Origin: an uncultured Eubacterium sp.
GTDB taxonomy: Bacteria; Bacillota; Clostridia; Lachnospirales; Lachnospiraceae
Length of the DNA stretch: 64,000 nucleotides
Direction of reading: 5' to 3'
NCBI GenBank assembly: GCA_945920185.1
Contig: CAMEJP010000003.1
Location: 1-64,000 of the forward strand
Shown piece by piece: positions 16,223-24,113 of the stretch. Both the position numbers and the translations under genes were made by a program. The notes beneath the pieces were generated by a model. It was not told the origin of the DNA. It saw only the letters and a program-made list of their open reading frames with translations, and did not search any database. How positions within the stretch are numbered: position 1 is the stretch's first letter; every line of letters begins with the position of its first letter.

Positions 16223-17479
16223 ATGAAGGACGATAAAGATCTTTTTATAGACGTGTTTGATAATGATTCGGACAGTGAAAACAATAACGACAGCGGCATA
16301 AAGTACAATTCCTTCGGAGAACTGGAGGAAGATGAGTTTATACAGCTTGAAGATGTGTCAGTCAGTCCTGAAAAGCAGGAGAAGCAGTTGAAGGAGAAGG
16401 TTAAGAATAAGCATTCTTCGGAAGAGAATGACATATCTGAAGAAAAAACCGTAAAGACAAGAAAAACTAAAAAGAAAAACAAGGTATGGAATGTGGCAAG
16501 CAAAATTCTTATAACACTTCTTACCACAGTGATTATTCTTGTTGTATTTCTTTATGTGGTAATGTGGATTCTTGTAAAAGGACCTTCAGAAACTGCTAAG
16601 AATCAGTTCGTGTGTGCGGTTAACGAATCAAGTGCCATGGGATTTCTGGCAAATCTTTATCTCAGTAAGAGTGAGATTAAGCAGATAACATCAAGCAATC
16701 TTTTGCAGGAGCTTGATGACGGCGAAGTATCTGATACTGGTTTGGTTGTGATACCGTCGGGTGGAAATGAGGATGTTCCTGATATACAGCTTCTTGACAT
16801 TAAAGGAAAAACCTACCGTGGTAAGATGATTATCGTAAAAGACCCTTCGAGGGTGTCTGTAGGAACAATTGAAACCTTTTATGAAGGTCCGGGAAAGGTT
16901 GTTTCGGATATATGTGAAAGATACGGAGCAATAGCAGGTATCAACGGCGGTGAGTTTGTCGATATGGGAAGTTACAGCTATACCGCCATGCCTATCGGAT
17001 GTGTTATATCTCAAGGCGAGCATATCTTTGGTGACTTGTACAGCACTTACAATATCACGGGAATCACTAAAGAAAATAAGCTGGTTGTAGGCAAGATGAC
17101 CGTAAAGGAAGCCCTTGAAATGGGCGTCAGGGATGCAGTTCATACCGTACATACAACAGGTCCTGTACTTATATTTAACGGTGAGCCTATGACTGTGCCT
17201 GATACAACCGTATACGGAGGAGGTACAAATCCTCGTACTGCAATCGGACAGAGAGCGGACGGTGCCATTCTTCTTCTTGTCGTAGACGGAAGACAGGGCA
17301 ACAGTATAGGAGCAACTTTTGAGGATCTTATAGACATTATGGCTAAGTACGGAGCGGTAAATGCCAGCGCCATGGACGGCGGAACATCTACACAGATGGT
17401 ATACGAGGGCGAGGTTGTCAACAGCCCATACTCTCCGGCAGGACCGAGAAAATGTCCTACAGCTTGGATTGTAAAGTAG
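16223..17479 (+). CDS. membrane-anchored phosphodiester glycosidase (NAGPA domain)
   Basis: This 418-residue protein has an acidic then lysine-rich cytoplasmic head (about 1-90), one membrane helix (about 92-115) and an outside NAGPA domain (about 215-418). The motifs are GINGGEFVD, TGPVLIFNG, NPRTAIGQRADGA, VVDGRQG and SAMDGGTST. The family includes the mammalian uncovering enzyme that cleaves GlcNAc-1-phosphodiesters; bacterial members have few tested substrates. It is a full-length paralogue of the fragment at 2-424. It follows the GT2-GtrA gene by 23 bp and is followed by its partner gene, so it probably acts on the glycan made by this operon. AAAGGAAGG precedes the ATG. Confidence 0.9.
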   Translation: MKDDKDLFIDVFDNDSDSENNNDSGIKYNSFGELEEDEFIQLEDVSVSPEKQEKQLKEKVKNKHSSEENDISEEKTVKTRKTKKKNKVWNVASKILITLLTTVIILVVFLYVVMWILVKGPSETAKNQFVCAVNESSAMGFLANLYLSKSEIKQITSSNLLQELDDGEVSDTGLVVIPSGGNEDVPDIQLLDIKGKTYRGKMIIVKDPSRVSVGTIETFYEGPGKVVSDICERYGAIAGINGGEFVDMGSYSYTAMPIGCVISQGEHIFGDLYSTYNITGITKENKLVVGKMTVKEALEMGVRDAVHTVHTTGPVLIFNGEPMTVPDTTVYGGGTNPRTAIGQRADGAILLLVVDGRQGNSIGATFEDLIDIMAKYGAVNASAMDGGTSTQMVYEGEVVNSPYSPAGPRKCPTAWIVK

Positions 17480-17490
17480 GAGGACTTGTG

Positions 17491-18561
17491 ATGAAAAAGA
17501 AAAAAATATCTAAATTTAAAATGGGAATTATGATATATGCAGGCGTTTCGGTGCTGCTTATAGCTATATTTGCCGTTATTTTCTGGAATTTTATTGCTGA
17601 TTATGAGAAGTCTATGCCTCATCATGGCGTAGATAAGGTTCTTGCTGATATGAATGCTTCAGAATGGGATAAATATTTTGAAACCAAAACACAGGATGGA
17701 GCTTTTGAAAGTACTGACAAGATTAAGGAATATATCTTGGAAAAGTATGACGGCAAGAATATAACCAGTAAAAAGGCTAAGAGCTATACTGCTTCAAAGC
17801 CGGTGTTTGAACTTCTTGCCGATGGAAAGGCATTTGCAAGCGTTACGCTTAAGAAGACGGGAAAGAACAGAAGTAATTTCTCCGAGTGGGGATACGACTC
17901 CATATCTTATGAAGATTATATAAAATACGAGAAATATACGATTGAAGCTCCAAGTACTACCAAAGTAAGCGTAAACGGCGTGGAACTCTCGGATGAATAT
18001 AAGAAGGAAGAGAAGGAAATAGAAAGGCTGAGTCAGGCAGCTCTCTACACAACGGGACTTCCTAAAATGGCAGTGTACGAGGTAGAGCTGATAAATGAGC
18101 CGGATGTAACTGCCGTTGACTCAAAGGGTAATACGGTAGAAGCCGTAAAGGACAATAATACTTACACTTACACTATCGGCTTTGCCCCAAGCGATGACGT
18201 AGAGGCAGAGCATAAGGAATATGCACTTAAAGTATCAAGTGTATATGTAAAGAATTTCATCAATGTAAAGGAAGGCATATTGAAATATATTATGCCTGAT
18301 TCAGAACTTCGTGAGGCCGTGAGACTGTCGGATACATATTTCTATCCGGTAGAATATATGGCAGGATATGAGTTTTTGAAGCAGGAAGTAAAGAACTTCG
18401 TATATTACAGCGAAGACTGTTTTAGCTGTGATGTATATTACGAGGTAAACGTACTTTTCAGAGGCTGGTCTATTTCAAGTAAAGTCGAGGTCAGTGATAT
18501 CAATTATGTATTCGTCAGAAAGGACGGAACATGGTATCTTACAAGCCTTAGCTATAATTAA
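17491..18561 (+). CDS. membrane-anchored partner protein of the NAGPA enzyme, unknown family (paralogue of 480-1589)
   Basis: The product has 356 residues from the ATG at 17491, which has AGGAGG about seven bases upstream. An earlier in-frame ATG lies inside the previous gene and is less likely. A lysine-rich N-terminus and one membrane helix (about 10-32) are followed by an outside region rich in charged residues. It matches the 480-1589 product in the central VNGV segment and in the closing FVRKDGTWYLTSL pattern. I see no enzyme motif. The gene ends the operon; a terminator follows within 20 bp. The repeated pairing with NAGPA genes is the main clue to function. Confidence 0.78.
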   Translation: MKKKKISKFKMGIMIYAGVSVLLIAIFAVIFWNFIADYEKSMPHHGVDKVLADMNASEWDKYFETKTQDGAFESTDKIKEYILEKYDGKNITSKKAKSYTASKPVFELLADGKAFASVTLKKTGKNRSNFSEWGYDSISYEDYIKYEKYTIEAPSTTKVSVNGVELSDEYKKEEKEIERLSQAALYTTGLPKMAVYEVELINEPDVTAVDSKGNTVEAVKDNNTYTYTIGFAPSDDVEAEHKEYALKVSSVYVKNFINVKEGILKYIMPDSELREAVRLSDTYFYPVEYMAGYEFLKQEVKNFVYYSEDCFSCDVYYEVNVLFRGWSISSKVEVSDINYVFVRKDGTWYLTSLSYN

Positions 18562-18577
18562 AACCGGTCATTAAAAA

Positions 18578-18612
18578 CGGGCAGTGCAATTAAGTTTGCA
18601 CCGCCCGCTTTT
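18578..18612 (+). terminator. terminator of the glycan operon
   Basis: CGGGCAGTGCAA pairs with TTGCACCGCCCG (one bulge each side) and is followed by CTTTT. It separates this operon from the convergent ABC permease gene. Confidence 0.75.
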
Positions 18613-18637
18613 GATATATAAACCATTGCAGACATCA

Positions 18638-19291
18638 TCAAAATTCTTTCCTGTTCATTATGTGTGAACTGATAAGACCGGAGATGAAAGTGGCAATGAA
18701 TGAAAGCACAATGATTAGTATCATTGACTGTAGTTGGTTTTCGTTAAAAAATTTTATAATATTATCTACGTTAAGAGTACTCTTTTCAAGAAGCTTTACG
18801 GAAGCGTACACTGCTATTGCCACTATGCCGAAGAATAAAAACATGGCTATCCTTGCCTTATCACCGCCGAATTTTAACTGAAAAGGTACGATAATGTCCA
18901 TTATAATCAGTGTAAGCGGCAGATATATGATAGTGGCACACAGATATTCATAAAAATCAGGAAAACCCGTATTTCTGGCAATCGTCAGACCTAAGGATAT
19001 CAGGAAGCCTGCAAGCCATGCCGAGGCACTTAGTATAATGCCAAACAGGTATTTTGATTTTACATAATCACTTCTTCTGACCGGCAAAGTCATAAGGAAC
19101 GGATAAGAGTTGTCAAATTCGTCATAGCTTATGGTGCTGAGTACAAAGAATGCACATACGAATGTGAGGTACGCCATTGCAAATGTACTGTCGGAATTCA
19201 ATCCCATAATGATGGCAATAAAAACCAAAATCGCAAAAAAACGTTTTTGCTGTAAAAACAGCCGGAAATCTTTTATCAGAAGACCTGTCAT
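18638..19291 (-). CDS. ABC-2 type transporter permease (left YtrA-type module)
   Basis: This 217-residue protein has about six membrane helices and the ABC-2 opening MTGLLIKDFRLFLQQKRFF, followed by YDEFDNSYPFLMTLPVRRSDYVKSKYLFG, a loop typical of the BcrB/YtrC-like permeases. The gene overlaps the upstream ATPase gene by four bases, so they are translationally coupled and should form one exporter. Substrate is unknown; modules with YtrA-type regulators often answer to cell-wall-active antibiotics or peptides. Confidence 0.85.
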   Translation of the reverse strand: MTGLLIKDFRLFLQQKRFFAILVFIAIIMGLNSDSTFAMAYLTFVCAFFVLSTISYDEFDNSYPFLMTLPVRRSDYVKSKYLFGIILSASAWLAGFLISLGLTIARNTGFPDFYEYLCATIIYLPLTLIIMDIIVPFQLKFGGDKARIAMFLFFGIVAIAVYASVKLLEKSTLNVDNIIKFFNENQLQSMILIIVLSFIATFISGLISSHIMNRKEF

Positions 19292-20139
19292 ATTTTTTCT
19301 CCTCCAATCATCATTGTAATTACCGTATCAATATTGCTTTTTTCTATCACTGCATCCGGAAAATTTTCAAGATAGTATTGCCTTTCGTTTGTGAGGCAAC
19401 TGTATCCGAAAGATTCTTTCTTTTGCTGTATAATATATTTTTTGTCAAAATGTTCAAACTGTTGCGGTGACAGCTTTATGAGTGCATAGTTATTGAGGAG
19501 TACGTCTGTATCTTCGTGCAATATTATGCTGCCGTTATCAATCATATATATGTCGTCGCAAAGAGTTTCGAGGTCTGAGGAAATGTGCGAACTTATGAGG
19601 ATGGAGCGTGAATCATCTTCATCCATATAGTCGCGCAGAAGGTCAAGAAGCTCATTTCGTGCCATAACATCAAGCCCCAGTGTGGGTTCGTCAAGAATCA
19701 GCAACGAAGCATTGTGGCATATAGCTATCAGAAGCTTAAGACGTGCTTTCATACCTGTTGAAAATTCTTTGGCGCGTTTTTTTATCGGAAGCCTGAATTT
19801 ATCGCAAAGCCCGAAAAATCTGCTGCTGTCAAAGCTATCATAGGAATGTTTTAAAATATCAGCAATGTCTGAGATGCTTAGATAACTGCTGAAGCCCGAA
19901 TCCGAAAGAGCCACGCCTATGCGCTGTCTGTCTTTGGCGGTAAGTCTGGTATTATCCTTGCTAAATATTTTTATAGAACCGCCATCAGGATTTATAAGTC
20001 CGAGAATTGCCTTAAAAGCAGTGCTTTTTCCGGCACCGTTCTGACCAATCAGTCCTGTTACCGTTCCGGACGGAACGGATATGGAACAATTCAGGGTAAA
20101 GTTTTCATAACTTTTGGTAAGATTACTTACTTCAATCAT
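19288..20139 (-). CDS. ABC transporter ATP-binding protein (left YtrA-type module)
   Basis: This 283-residue ATPase has Walker A GLIGQNGAGKST, the signature FSTGMKARLKLL, Walker B LLILDEPTLGLDV and the switch His in LISSHISSD. The C-terminal extension (about 215-283) resembles BcrA/YtrB-type subunits. It pairs with the overlapping permease gene and follows the GntR gene by eight bases. It should power export or sensing at the membrane. Confidence 0.93.
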   Translation of the reverse strand: MIEVSNLTKSYENFTLNCSISVPSGTVTGLIGQNGAGKSTAFKAILGLINPDGGSIKIFSKDNTRLTAKDRQRIGVALSDSGFSSYLSISDIADILKHSYDSFDSSRFFGLCDKFRLPIKKRAKEFSTGMKARLKLLIAICHNASLLILDEPTLGLDVMARNELLDLLRDYMDEDDSRSILISSHISSDLETLCDDIYMIDNGSIILHEDTDVLLNNYALIKLSPQQFEHFDKKYIIQQKKESFGYSCLTNERQYYLENFPDAVIEKSNIDTVITMMIGGEKI

Positions 20140-20147
20140 ATTGAATA

Positions 20148-20519
20148 TTATTCCTCCATTATAATTTCAAATATTTCTCGAATTTCTTCGTTGCTTAATC
20201 CGTAGCGTCTTCCTTCTGAAACAGTATTTTCCATACTGAGTTCAAAACGTTTTTTTAGTTCCTCGTTAAGCAAATTTTGGCTTGCGGCTGCCACAAATGT
20301 ACCTTTGCCGTGTACCGTTACGGTAAAACCTTCTTCCTCTAAAGTGTCATAAGCCTTTTTGACAGTCAGAGCGCTTATTTTAAGCTCCTTTGACAGACTA
20401 CGCACAGAGGGCAGGGCTGTATCGGTTAAAAGTTCGCCGCTTATGATGGCAGATTTAATTTGATTTACAACCTGCTCGTAAATAGGTACCATGGATGAAT
20501 TGTTGATTATAATATGCAT
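20148..20519 (-). CDS. GntR-family regulator, YtrA subfamily (left module)
   Basis: This 123-residue protein is a winged helix (about residues 10-75: PIYEQVVNQIKSAIISGEL, SVRSLSKELKISALTVKKAYDTLEEEGF) plus a short two-helix dimerisation tail, which defines the YtrA group. It most likely represses its own operon. Its promoter lies in the shared intergenic region full of AACAGTATA / TATACTGTT repeats. The gene at 20694 encodes a paralogue facing the other way. Confidence 0.92.
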   Translation of the reverse strand: MHIIINNSSMVPIYEQVVNQIKSAIISGELLTDTALPSVRSLSKELKISALTVKKAYDTLEEEGFTVTVHGKGTFVAAASQNLLNEELKKRFELSMENTVSEGRRYGLSNEEIREIFEIIMEE

Positions 20520-20570
20520 ATTTCCTCACATTCTGCTGTGTAAGCGAAGATAAATTTATTCTTCTTGCAT

Positions 20571-20674
20571 AACAGTATATAACAGTATAGAACTGTTGTC
20601 AACTGTTTTATACTGTTATAAATAAAAAAGTTGTTGACACGAAACTGTATCTATTGTATAGTTACAGTAGTAAC
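20571..20674. promoter_or_regulatory. divergent promoters with overlapping operator-like repeats between two YtrA modules
   Basis: Leftward promoter: TTGACA, 17 bp, TATACT on the minus strand (plus-strand complements at 20597-20602 and 20574-20579). Rightward promoter: TTGACA (20634-20639), 17 bp, TATAGT (20657-20662). The left promoter is covered by AACAGTATA at 20571-20579 and 20581-20589, facing TATACTGTT at 20609-20617. The right one carries GTTAC (20661-20665) / GTAAC (20670-20674). The different motifs suggest one operator type per regulator. Confidence 0.8.
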
Positions 20675-20693
20675 ACGATAGGAGGTGATACAA

Positions 20694-21056
20694 ATGAACA
20701 TAAACATTTCCATGGTGTCACAAATTCCGATATATGAGCAGATAGAGACTCAGCTCAGAGAGAAAGTCCTTTCCGGAGAATTAAAATCCGGAGAATGTCT
20801 GCCTTCAATCCGTCTTATGGCAAAGGAATTGAGAGTAGGAATTATAACTGTGAAAAGAGCCTACGAGGACCTGTGTGCACAGGGTCTTCTGGTAAGCGTT
20901 CCGGGAAAAGGAGTGTTCGTGTCGGATATTGACTCTGATGCCGTCAAGGAGGCGCACCTTGCGGTTATAAGAGAACAGCTTATGGACATAGTGTCTTACG
21001 CTTCCGGTGTAGGCATTACAAAGCAGGAAATTATCAGGATATTGGAGGAAGAATAG
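20694..21056 (+). CDS. GntR-family regulator, YtrA subfamily (right module)
   Basis: This 120-residue winged-helix protein (PIYEQIETQLREKVLSGEL, SIRLMAKELRVGIITVKRAYEDLCAQG) has a short C-terminal dimerisation tail. The ATG at 20694 is chosen with GGAGGTG at 20681-20687; an upstream GTG at 20685 is inside that ribosome site. It is a paralogue of the leftward regulator but only moderately similar, in line with the different repeats on the two promoters. The ATPase gene starts at the next base after its stop. Confidence 0.92.
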   Translation: MNINISMVSQIPIYEQIETQLREKVLSGELKSGECLPSIRLMAKELRVGIITVKRAYEDLCAQGLLVSVPGKGVFVSDIDSDAVKEAHLAVIREQLMDIVSYASGVGITKQEIIRILEEE

Positions 21057-21788
21057 ATGGAAAATGCAATTACCGCAAACAGTCTGAGCGTAAACTTAGG
21101 CAAAAAGAACATTTTGAAAAATATAAACCTTAAAGTCCCTAAAGGAGTTATATTCGGACTTGTCGGAAAAAACGGAGCAGGAAAGACTACCCTCATAAAG
21201 ACCATAATGAATATTTACACGCCGTCGGCAGGATTCATAGATTACAACGGCTTAAAGGTATATGAGGATGAAGTTAAGGTTAAGGAAATGCTTAACTGTG
21301 TTTTTGATGATTTTTATGTAAATAAGAATCTTAAGCCAAAGAAGCTGGCAAAGCTTTTGAATATTTTTTATAAGAATTTTGACTATGATTTCTATAAAAA
21401 ATATATGGATATCTTTGGTCTTGATGAAAATATGAGAATACAAAAATGTTCTCTGGGCGTACAGAAGAAATTGAACATTGTGCTTACAATGGCTACAAGA
21501 CCGCAGATACTTATACTTGACGAACCTACGGCAAATCTTGACCCTACTTCAAGGGTACAGGTCTTGGATATGCTACTTGACTATATGCAGGATGAAAATC
21601 ATACGGTGATTTTTTCGACACATATAACAAGTGATCTTGACAAGGTAGCAGACTATGTGGCACTTATTGACAATGGCGAGATTGTATTCTCAAAGGATAA
21701 GAATGAACTGACAGACGAGTACACTAAGGTTATGGGGCATACGCCTACCATTGAGGATATAATGGTTCAGTACGAGGAGGAAAAGTGA
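21057..21788 (+). CDS. ABC transporter ATP-binding protein (right YtrA-type module)
   Basis: This 243-residue ATPase has Walker A GLVGKNGAGKTT, Walker B LILDEPTANLDP and switch His in FSTHITSD. The signature is CSLGVQKKLNIVL, with LG in place of the usual SG pair. It starts directly after the regulator stop and is followed within two bases by the permease gene, so the three are one operon. It is shorter than the left-module ATPase, lacking the long C-terminal extension, and belongs to a different branch. Confidence 0.93.
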   Translation: MENAITANSLSVNLGKKNILKNINLKVPKGVIFGLVGKNGAGKTTLIKTIMNIYTPSAGFIDYNGLKVYEDEVKVKEMLNCVFDDFYVNKNLKPKKLAKLLNIFYKNFDYDFYKKYMDIFGLDENMRIQKCSLGVQKKLNIVLTMATRPQILILDEPTANLDPTSRVQVLDMLLDYMQDENHTVIFSTHITSDLDKVADYVALIDNGEIVFSKDKNELTDEYTKVMGHTPTIEDIMVQYEEEK

Positions 21789-21789
21789 T

Positions 21790-22464
21790 ATGAAGAAAAT
21801 GAATGCATTATGGCAGTTCGGAGTGAATAATTCAGGAAATCAGATTATAGCCGCAGTATTTCTGTGTGTTTTAGGAAGTCAGGTGAGCGGCGGAATAATA
21901 AGCGCGGCAACAGACCTTGAAATATACGGCGGATGGTTTATTTTATACCTGTTTTCCTATGTTGCGGCTGTATCAATGTTATATTTAACATCAGATAAAA
22001 ACTATATAACTGTTCTTCCTGTTTCAAGCAAAAGAAGAGTAATGTCAATAGTGGTATTTGTGTTAGAGTGCATTGCTGTTTTTGTTGTTGTGTATATTGC
22101 ACTTATGATAGTCATTGTGGTGGCAGTATCGATAGCAGCACACTTTTTGGATAATGTTTCCTTGACCGAAGAAATTTTTGAAGACGATTATGTTATAAAG
22201 GATACGCTTATTAAGCTTGGACTTGGAATAGTTCTTTGGGGAATATCGCTTATATCCTTCAGCATAAAGAAAACGCTTGCAAGAGTGCTTGCGGTCATAA
22301 CAGGATTTACGGTCTTTAGTATAGCGTCAAGTGCATTGCTTTGTGTGCTGACGGACGATTGGATAAGAATTGCCGTAATATTTGCGATGGCTTTTGCCGT
22401 CAGTGTAGTGGCACTTGTCTACATTTATAATATGATACGGCCTAAAAAGCCGGCTCAGGCTTAA
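21790..22464 (+). CDS. ABC transporter permease (right YtrA-type module)
   Basis: This 224-residue membrane protein has about six helices (for example IIAAVFLCVLGSQVSGGII, ECIAVFVVVYIALMIVIVV, IAVIFAMAFAVSVVALVYIYNMI) and a TVLPVSSKRRVMSIVV cytoplasmic loop typical of ABC-2-like permeases. It ends the rightward operon; a strong terminator follows at 22483. Substrate unknown. Confidence 0.82.
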   Translation: MKKMNALWQFGVNNSGNQIIAAVFLCVLGSQVSGGIISAATDLEIYGGWFILYLFSYVAAVSMLYLTSDKNYITVLPVSSKRRVMSIVVFVLECIAVFVVVYIALMIVIVVAVSIAAHFLDNVSLTEEIFEDDYVIKDTLIKLGLGIVLWGISLISFSIKKTLARVLAVITGFTVFSIASSALLCVLTDDWIRIAVIFAMAFAVSVVALVYIYNMIRPKKPAQA

Positions 22465-22482
22465 AATACAGGAAAAACGAAA

Positions 22483-22519
22483 GGGTTTTGCACCTTACAC
22501 GGGTGCAAAACTCTTTTTT
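22483..22519 (+). terminator. terminator of the right YtrA module
   Basis: GGGTTTTGCACC (22483-22494) pairs with GGTGCAAAACTC (22502-22513), followed by TTTTTT. Confidence 0.9.
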
Positions 22520-22528
22520 AATTCGCAC

Positions 22529-22557
22529 TTGAAAAATCAAGAGTCATTTTGTATAAT
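22529..22557 (+). promoter_or_regulatory. sigma-A promoter of tgt
   Basis: TTGAAA (22529-22534), 17 bp, TATAAT (22552-22557), a near-consensus promoter. Transcription should start about 22564, right at the first of three tandem palindromes. Confidence 0.85.
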
Positions 22558-22564
22558 AAGAATG

Positions 22565-22632
22565 TTATACTTCGTATAAATTCTCGAATGTTATACTTCG
22601 TATAAAATTCCCGAATGTTATACTTCGTATAA
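22565..22632. repeat. three tandem 15-bp palindromes in the tgt leader
   Basis: TTATACTTCGTATAA occurs three times, at 22565-22579, 22591-22605 and 22618-22632, with starts 26 and 27 bp apart. Each is a perfect 6-bp inverted repeat around TTC, and each is preceded by AATG. They fill the space between the transcription start and the tgt ribosome site (22643). They could be operators placed on about every 2.5 helical turns, or small RNA hairpins. Confidence 0.9.
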
Positions 22633-22652
22633 AATTTTTTATGGAGGAAGTT

Positions 22653-23789
22653 ATGTACAACATTCTCACTACGGACGGAAGTGCCAAGAGAGCTGAATTT
22701 AAAACTGTGCATGGAACGGTGCAGACGCCGGTATTTATGAATGTCGGTACCATAGCTGCCATAAAGGGAGCGGTGGCTACCACTGATTTGCAGGAAATAG
22801 GTACGCAGATAGAACTGTCGAACACTTATCATCTTCACGTAAGACCTGGTGATGAAGTTGTGAAAAAGCTTGGAGGACTTCATAAGTTTATGGTTTGGGA
22901 CAAGCCTATACTTACGGATTCCGGAGGGTTTCAGGTATTCTCCCTCAGTACTTTGAGAAAGATAAAGGAAGAGGGCGTGTATTTTAATTCACACGTGGAC
23001 GGCAGAAAGATATTTATGGGACCTGAGGAAAGTATGACAATACAGTCAAACCTTGCTTCTACCCTAGCCATGGCATTTGACGAGTGCCCTCCGCATCCGG
23101 CAACGAGAGAATATATGCAAAATTCCGTTGACAGAACGACGAGATGGCTTGTCCGCTGTAAGAACAAAATGCGTGAGCTTAATTCACTTCCCGACACCAT
23201 CAACAAGGAACAGATGCTTTTTGGCATCAATCAGGGAGGTACATTTTCTGATATAAGAATTGAACACGCAAAGACGATATCAGAGCTTGAACTCGACGGT
23301 TATGCACTTGGAGGACTTGCGGTCGGCGAGAGTCACGGTGAAATGTATGACATTATAGAAAAGACGGTACCGTATCTTCCTAAAAATAAGCCTACCTATC
23401 TTATGGGAGTTGGAACACCTTCAAACATACTGGAAGCGGTAGGAAGAGGAATTGACTTTTTTGACTGTGTATACCCGTCAAGAAACGGACGGCACGGTCA
23501 TGTATATACCAACAGAGGTAAAATGAACCTCTTTAACGCTCAGTTTGAAACAGATAATGAGCCGATAGAAGAGGGCTGCAAGTGTCCTGCGTGCAGAACA
23601 TACAGCAGGGCATATATCAGACATTTGCTTAAGGCTAAGGAAATGCTGGGTATGAGACTTTGTGTGCTTCACAATCTGTATTTCTACAATCACATTATGG
23701 AGGAGATAAGAAACGCGATTGATGAACATAAATATGAACAATTCAAGCAAAATAAGCTTGAAGGTTTTAAAGAATTAGGAGGAAATTAA
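22653..23789 (+). CDS. tgt: tRNA-guanine transglycosylase
   Basis: This 378-residue enzyme swaps guanine 34 of GUN-anticodon tRNAs for preQ1 (bacterial type), leading to queuosine. The active-site features are present: DSGGFQVFSLS, the nucleophile region DFFDCVYPSRNGRHG, and the zinc site CKCPACRTYSRAYIRHLL...LHNLYFYNH. The ATG at 22653 has GGAGG five bases upstream; the ATG at 22641 is part of that ribosome site. The first step partner queA is at 10494 in this window (if both halves belong together). yajC follows directly, as in many bacteria. Confidence 0.97.
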   Translation: MYNILTTDGSAKRAEFKTVHGTVQTPVFMNVGTIAAIKGAVATTDLQEIGTQIELSNTYHLHVRPGDEVVKKLGGLHKFMVWDKPILTDSGGFQVFSLSTLRKIKEEGVYFNSHVDGRKIFMGPEESMTIQSNLASTLAMAFDECPPHPATREYMQNSVDRTTRWLVRCKNKMRELNSLPDTINKEQMLFGINQGGTFSDIRIEHAKTISELELDGYALGGLAVGESHGEMYDIIEKTVPYLPKNKPTYLMGVGTPSNILEAVGRGIDFFDCVYPSRNGRHGHVYTNRGKMNLFNAQFETDNEPIEEGCKCPACRTYSRAYIRHLLKAKEMLGMRLCVLHNLYFYNHIMEEIRNAIDEHKYEQFKQNKLEGFKELGGN

Positions 23790-23790
23790 T

Positions 23791-24093
23791 ATGACATTAT
23801 TGTTAGGTGCAGGAAACGGTTCTTCCGTTACGGCTATGATTGTGTGGCTGGTCATTATGTTTGCATTTATGTATTTCATAATATTAAGACCGCAGAAAAA
23901 ACAGCAGAAACAGCATGACGCTATGATGGAAGCTATGGAGGTTGGAGACAGCGTTCTTACAACAAGCGGTTTCTACGGAACAGTTATTGATATAACAGAG
24001 GATACGGTTATTGTGGAGTTCGGTAACAAAAATTGCAGAATTCCTATGCAAAAGAGTGCAATTGCAGATATTGAAAAAGCTAATCAGGATTAA
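23791..24093 (+). CDS. yajC: preprotein translocase subunit YajC
   Basis: This 100-residue single-pass membrane protein has a helix at about residues 10-32 ([23 protein letters not shown]) followed by the conserved [33 protein letters not shown]. YajC associates with SecDF and the Sec translocon. It is one base after tgt, the classic tgt-yajC order, and shares its transcript. AGGAGG lies within the tgt end. Confidence 0.96.
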   Translation: MTLLLGAGNGSSVTAMIVWLVIMFAFMYFIILRPQKKQQKQHDAMMEAMEVGDSVLTTSGFYGTVIDITEDTVIVEFGNKNCRIPMQKSAIADIEKANQD

Positions 24094-24113
24094 ATAAAAT
24101 AGAGGAAAAGAAA

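Noticed and set aside
18638-22464. Possible bacteriocin or lantibiotic biosynthesis cluster around the ABC exporters
   Set aside because: No precursor peptide, modification enzyme or leader peptidase is visible; the neighbours are unrelated genes.
22565-22632. The repeats contain CTTCGTATA, as in loxP arms, suggesting vector or Cre-lox sequence
   Set aside because: Each unit is its own perfect palindrome with a 3-base centre. The loxP 13-bp arms and 8-bp spacer are not matched, and the tgt promoter and gene around it are native.
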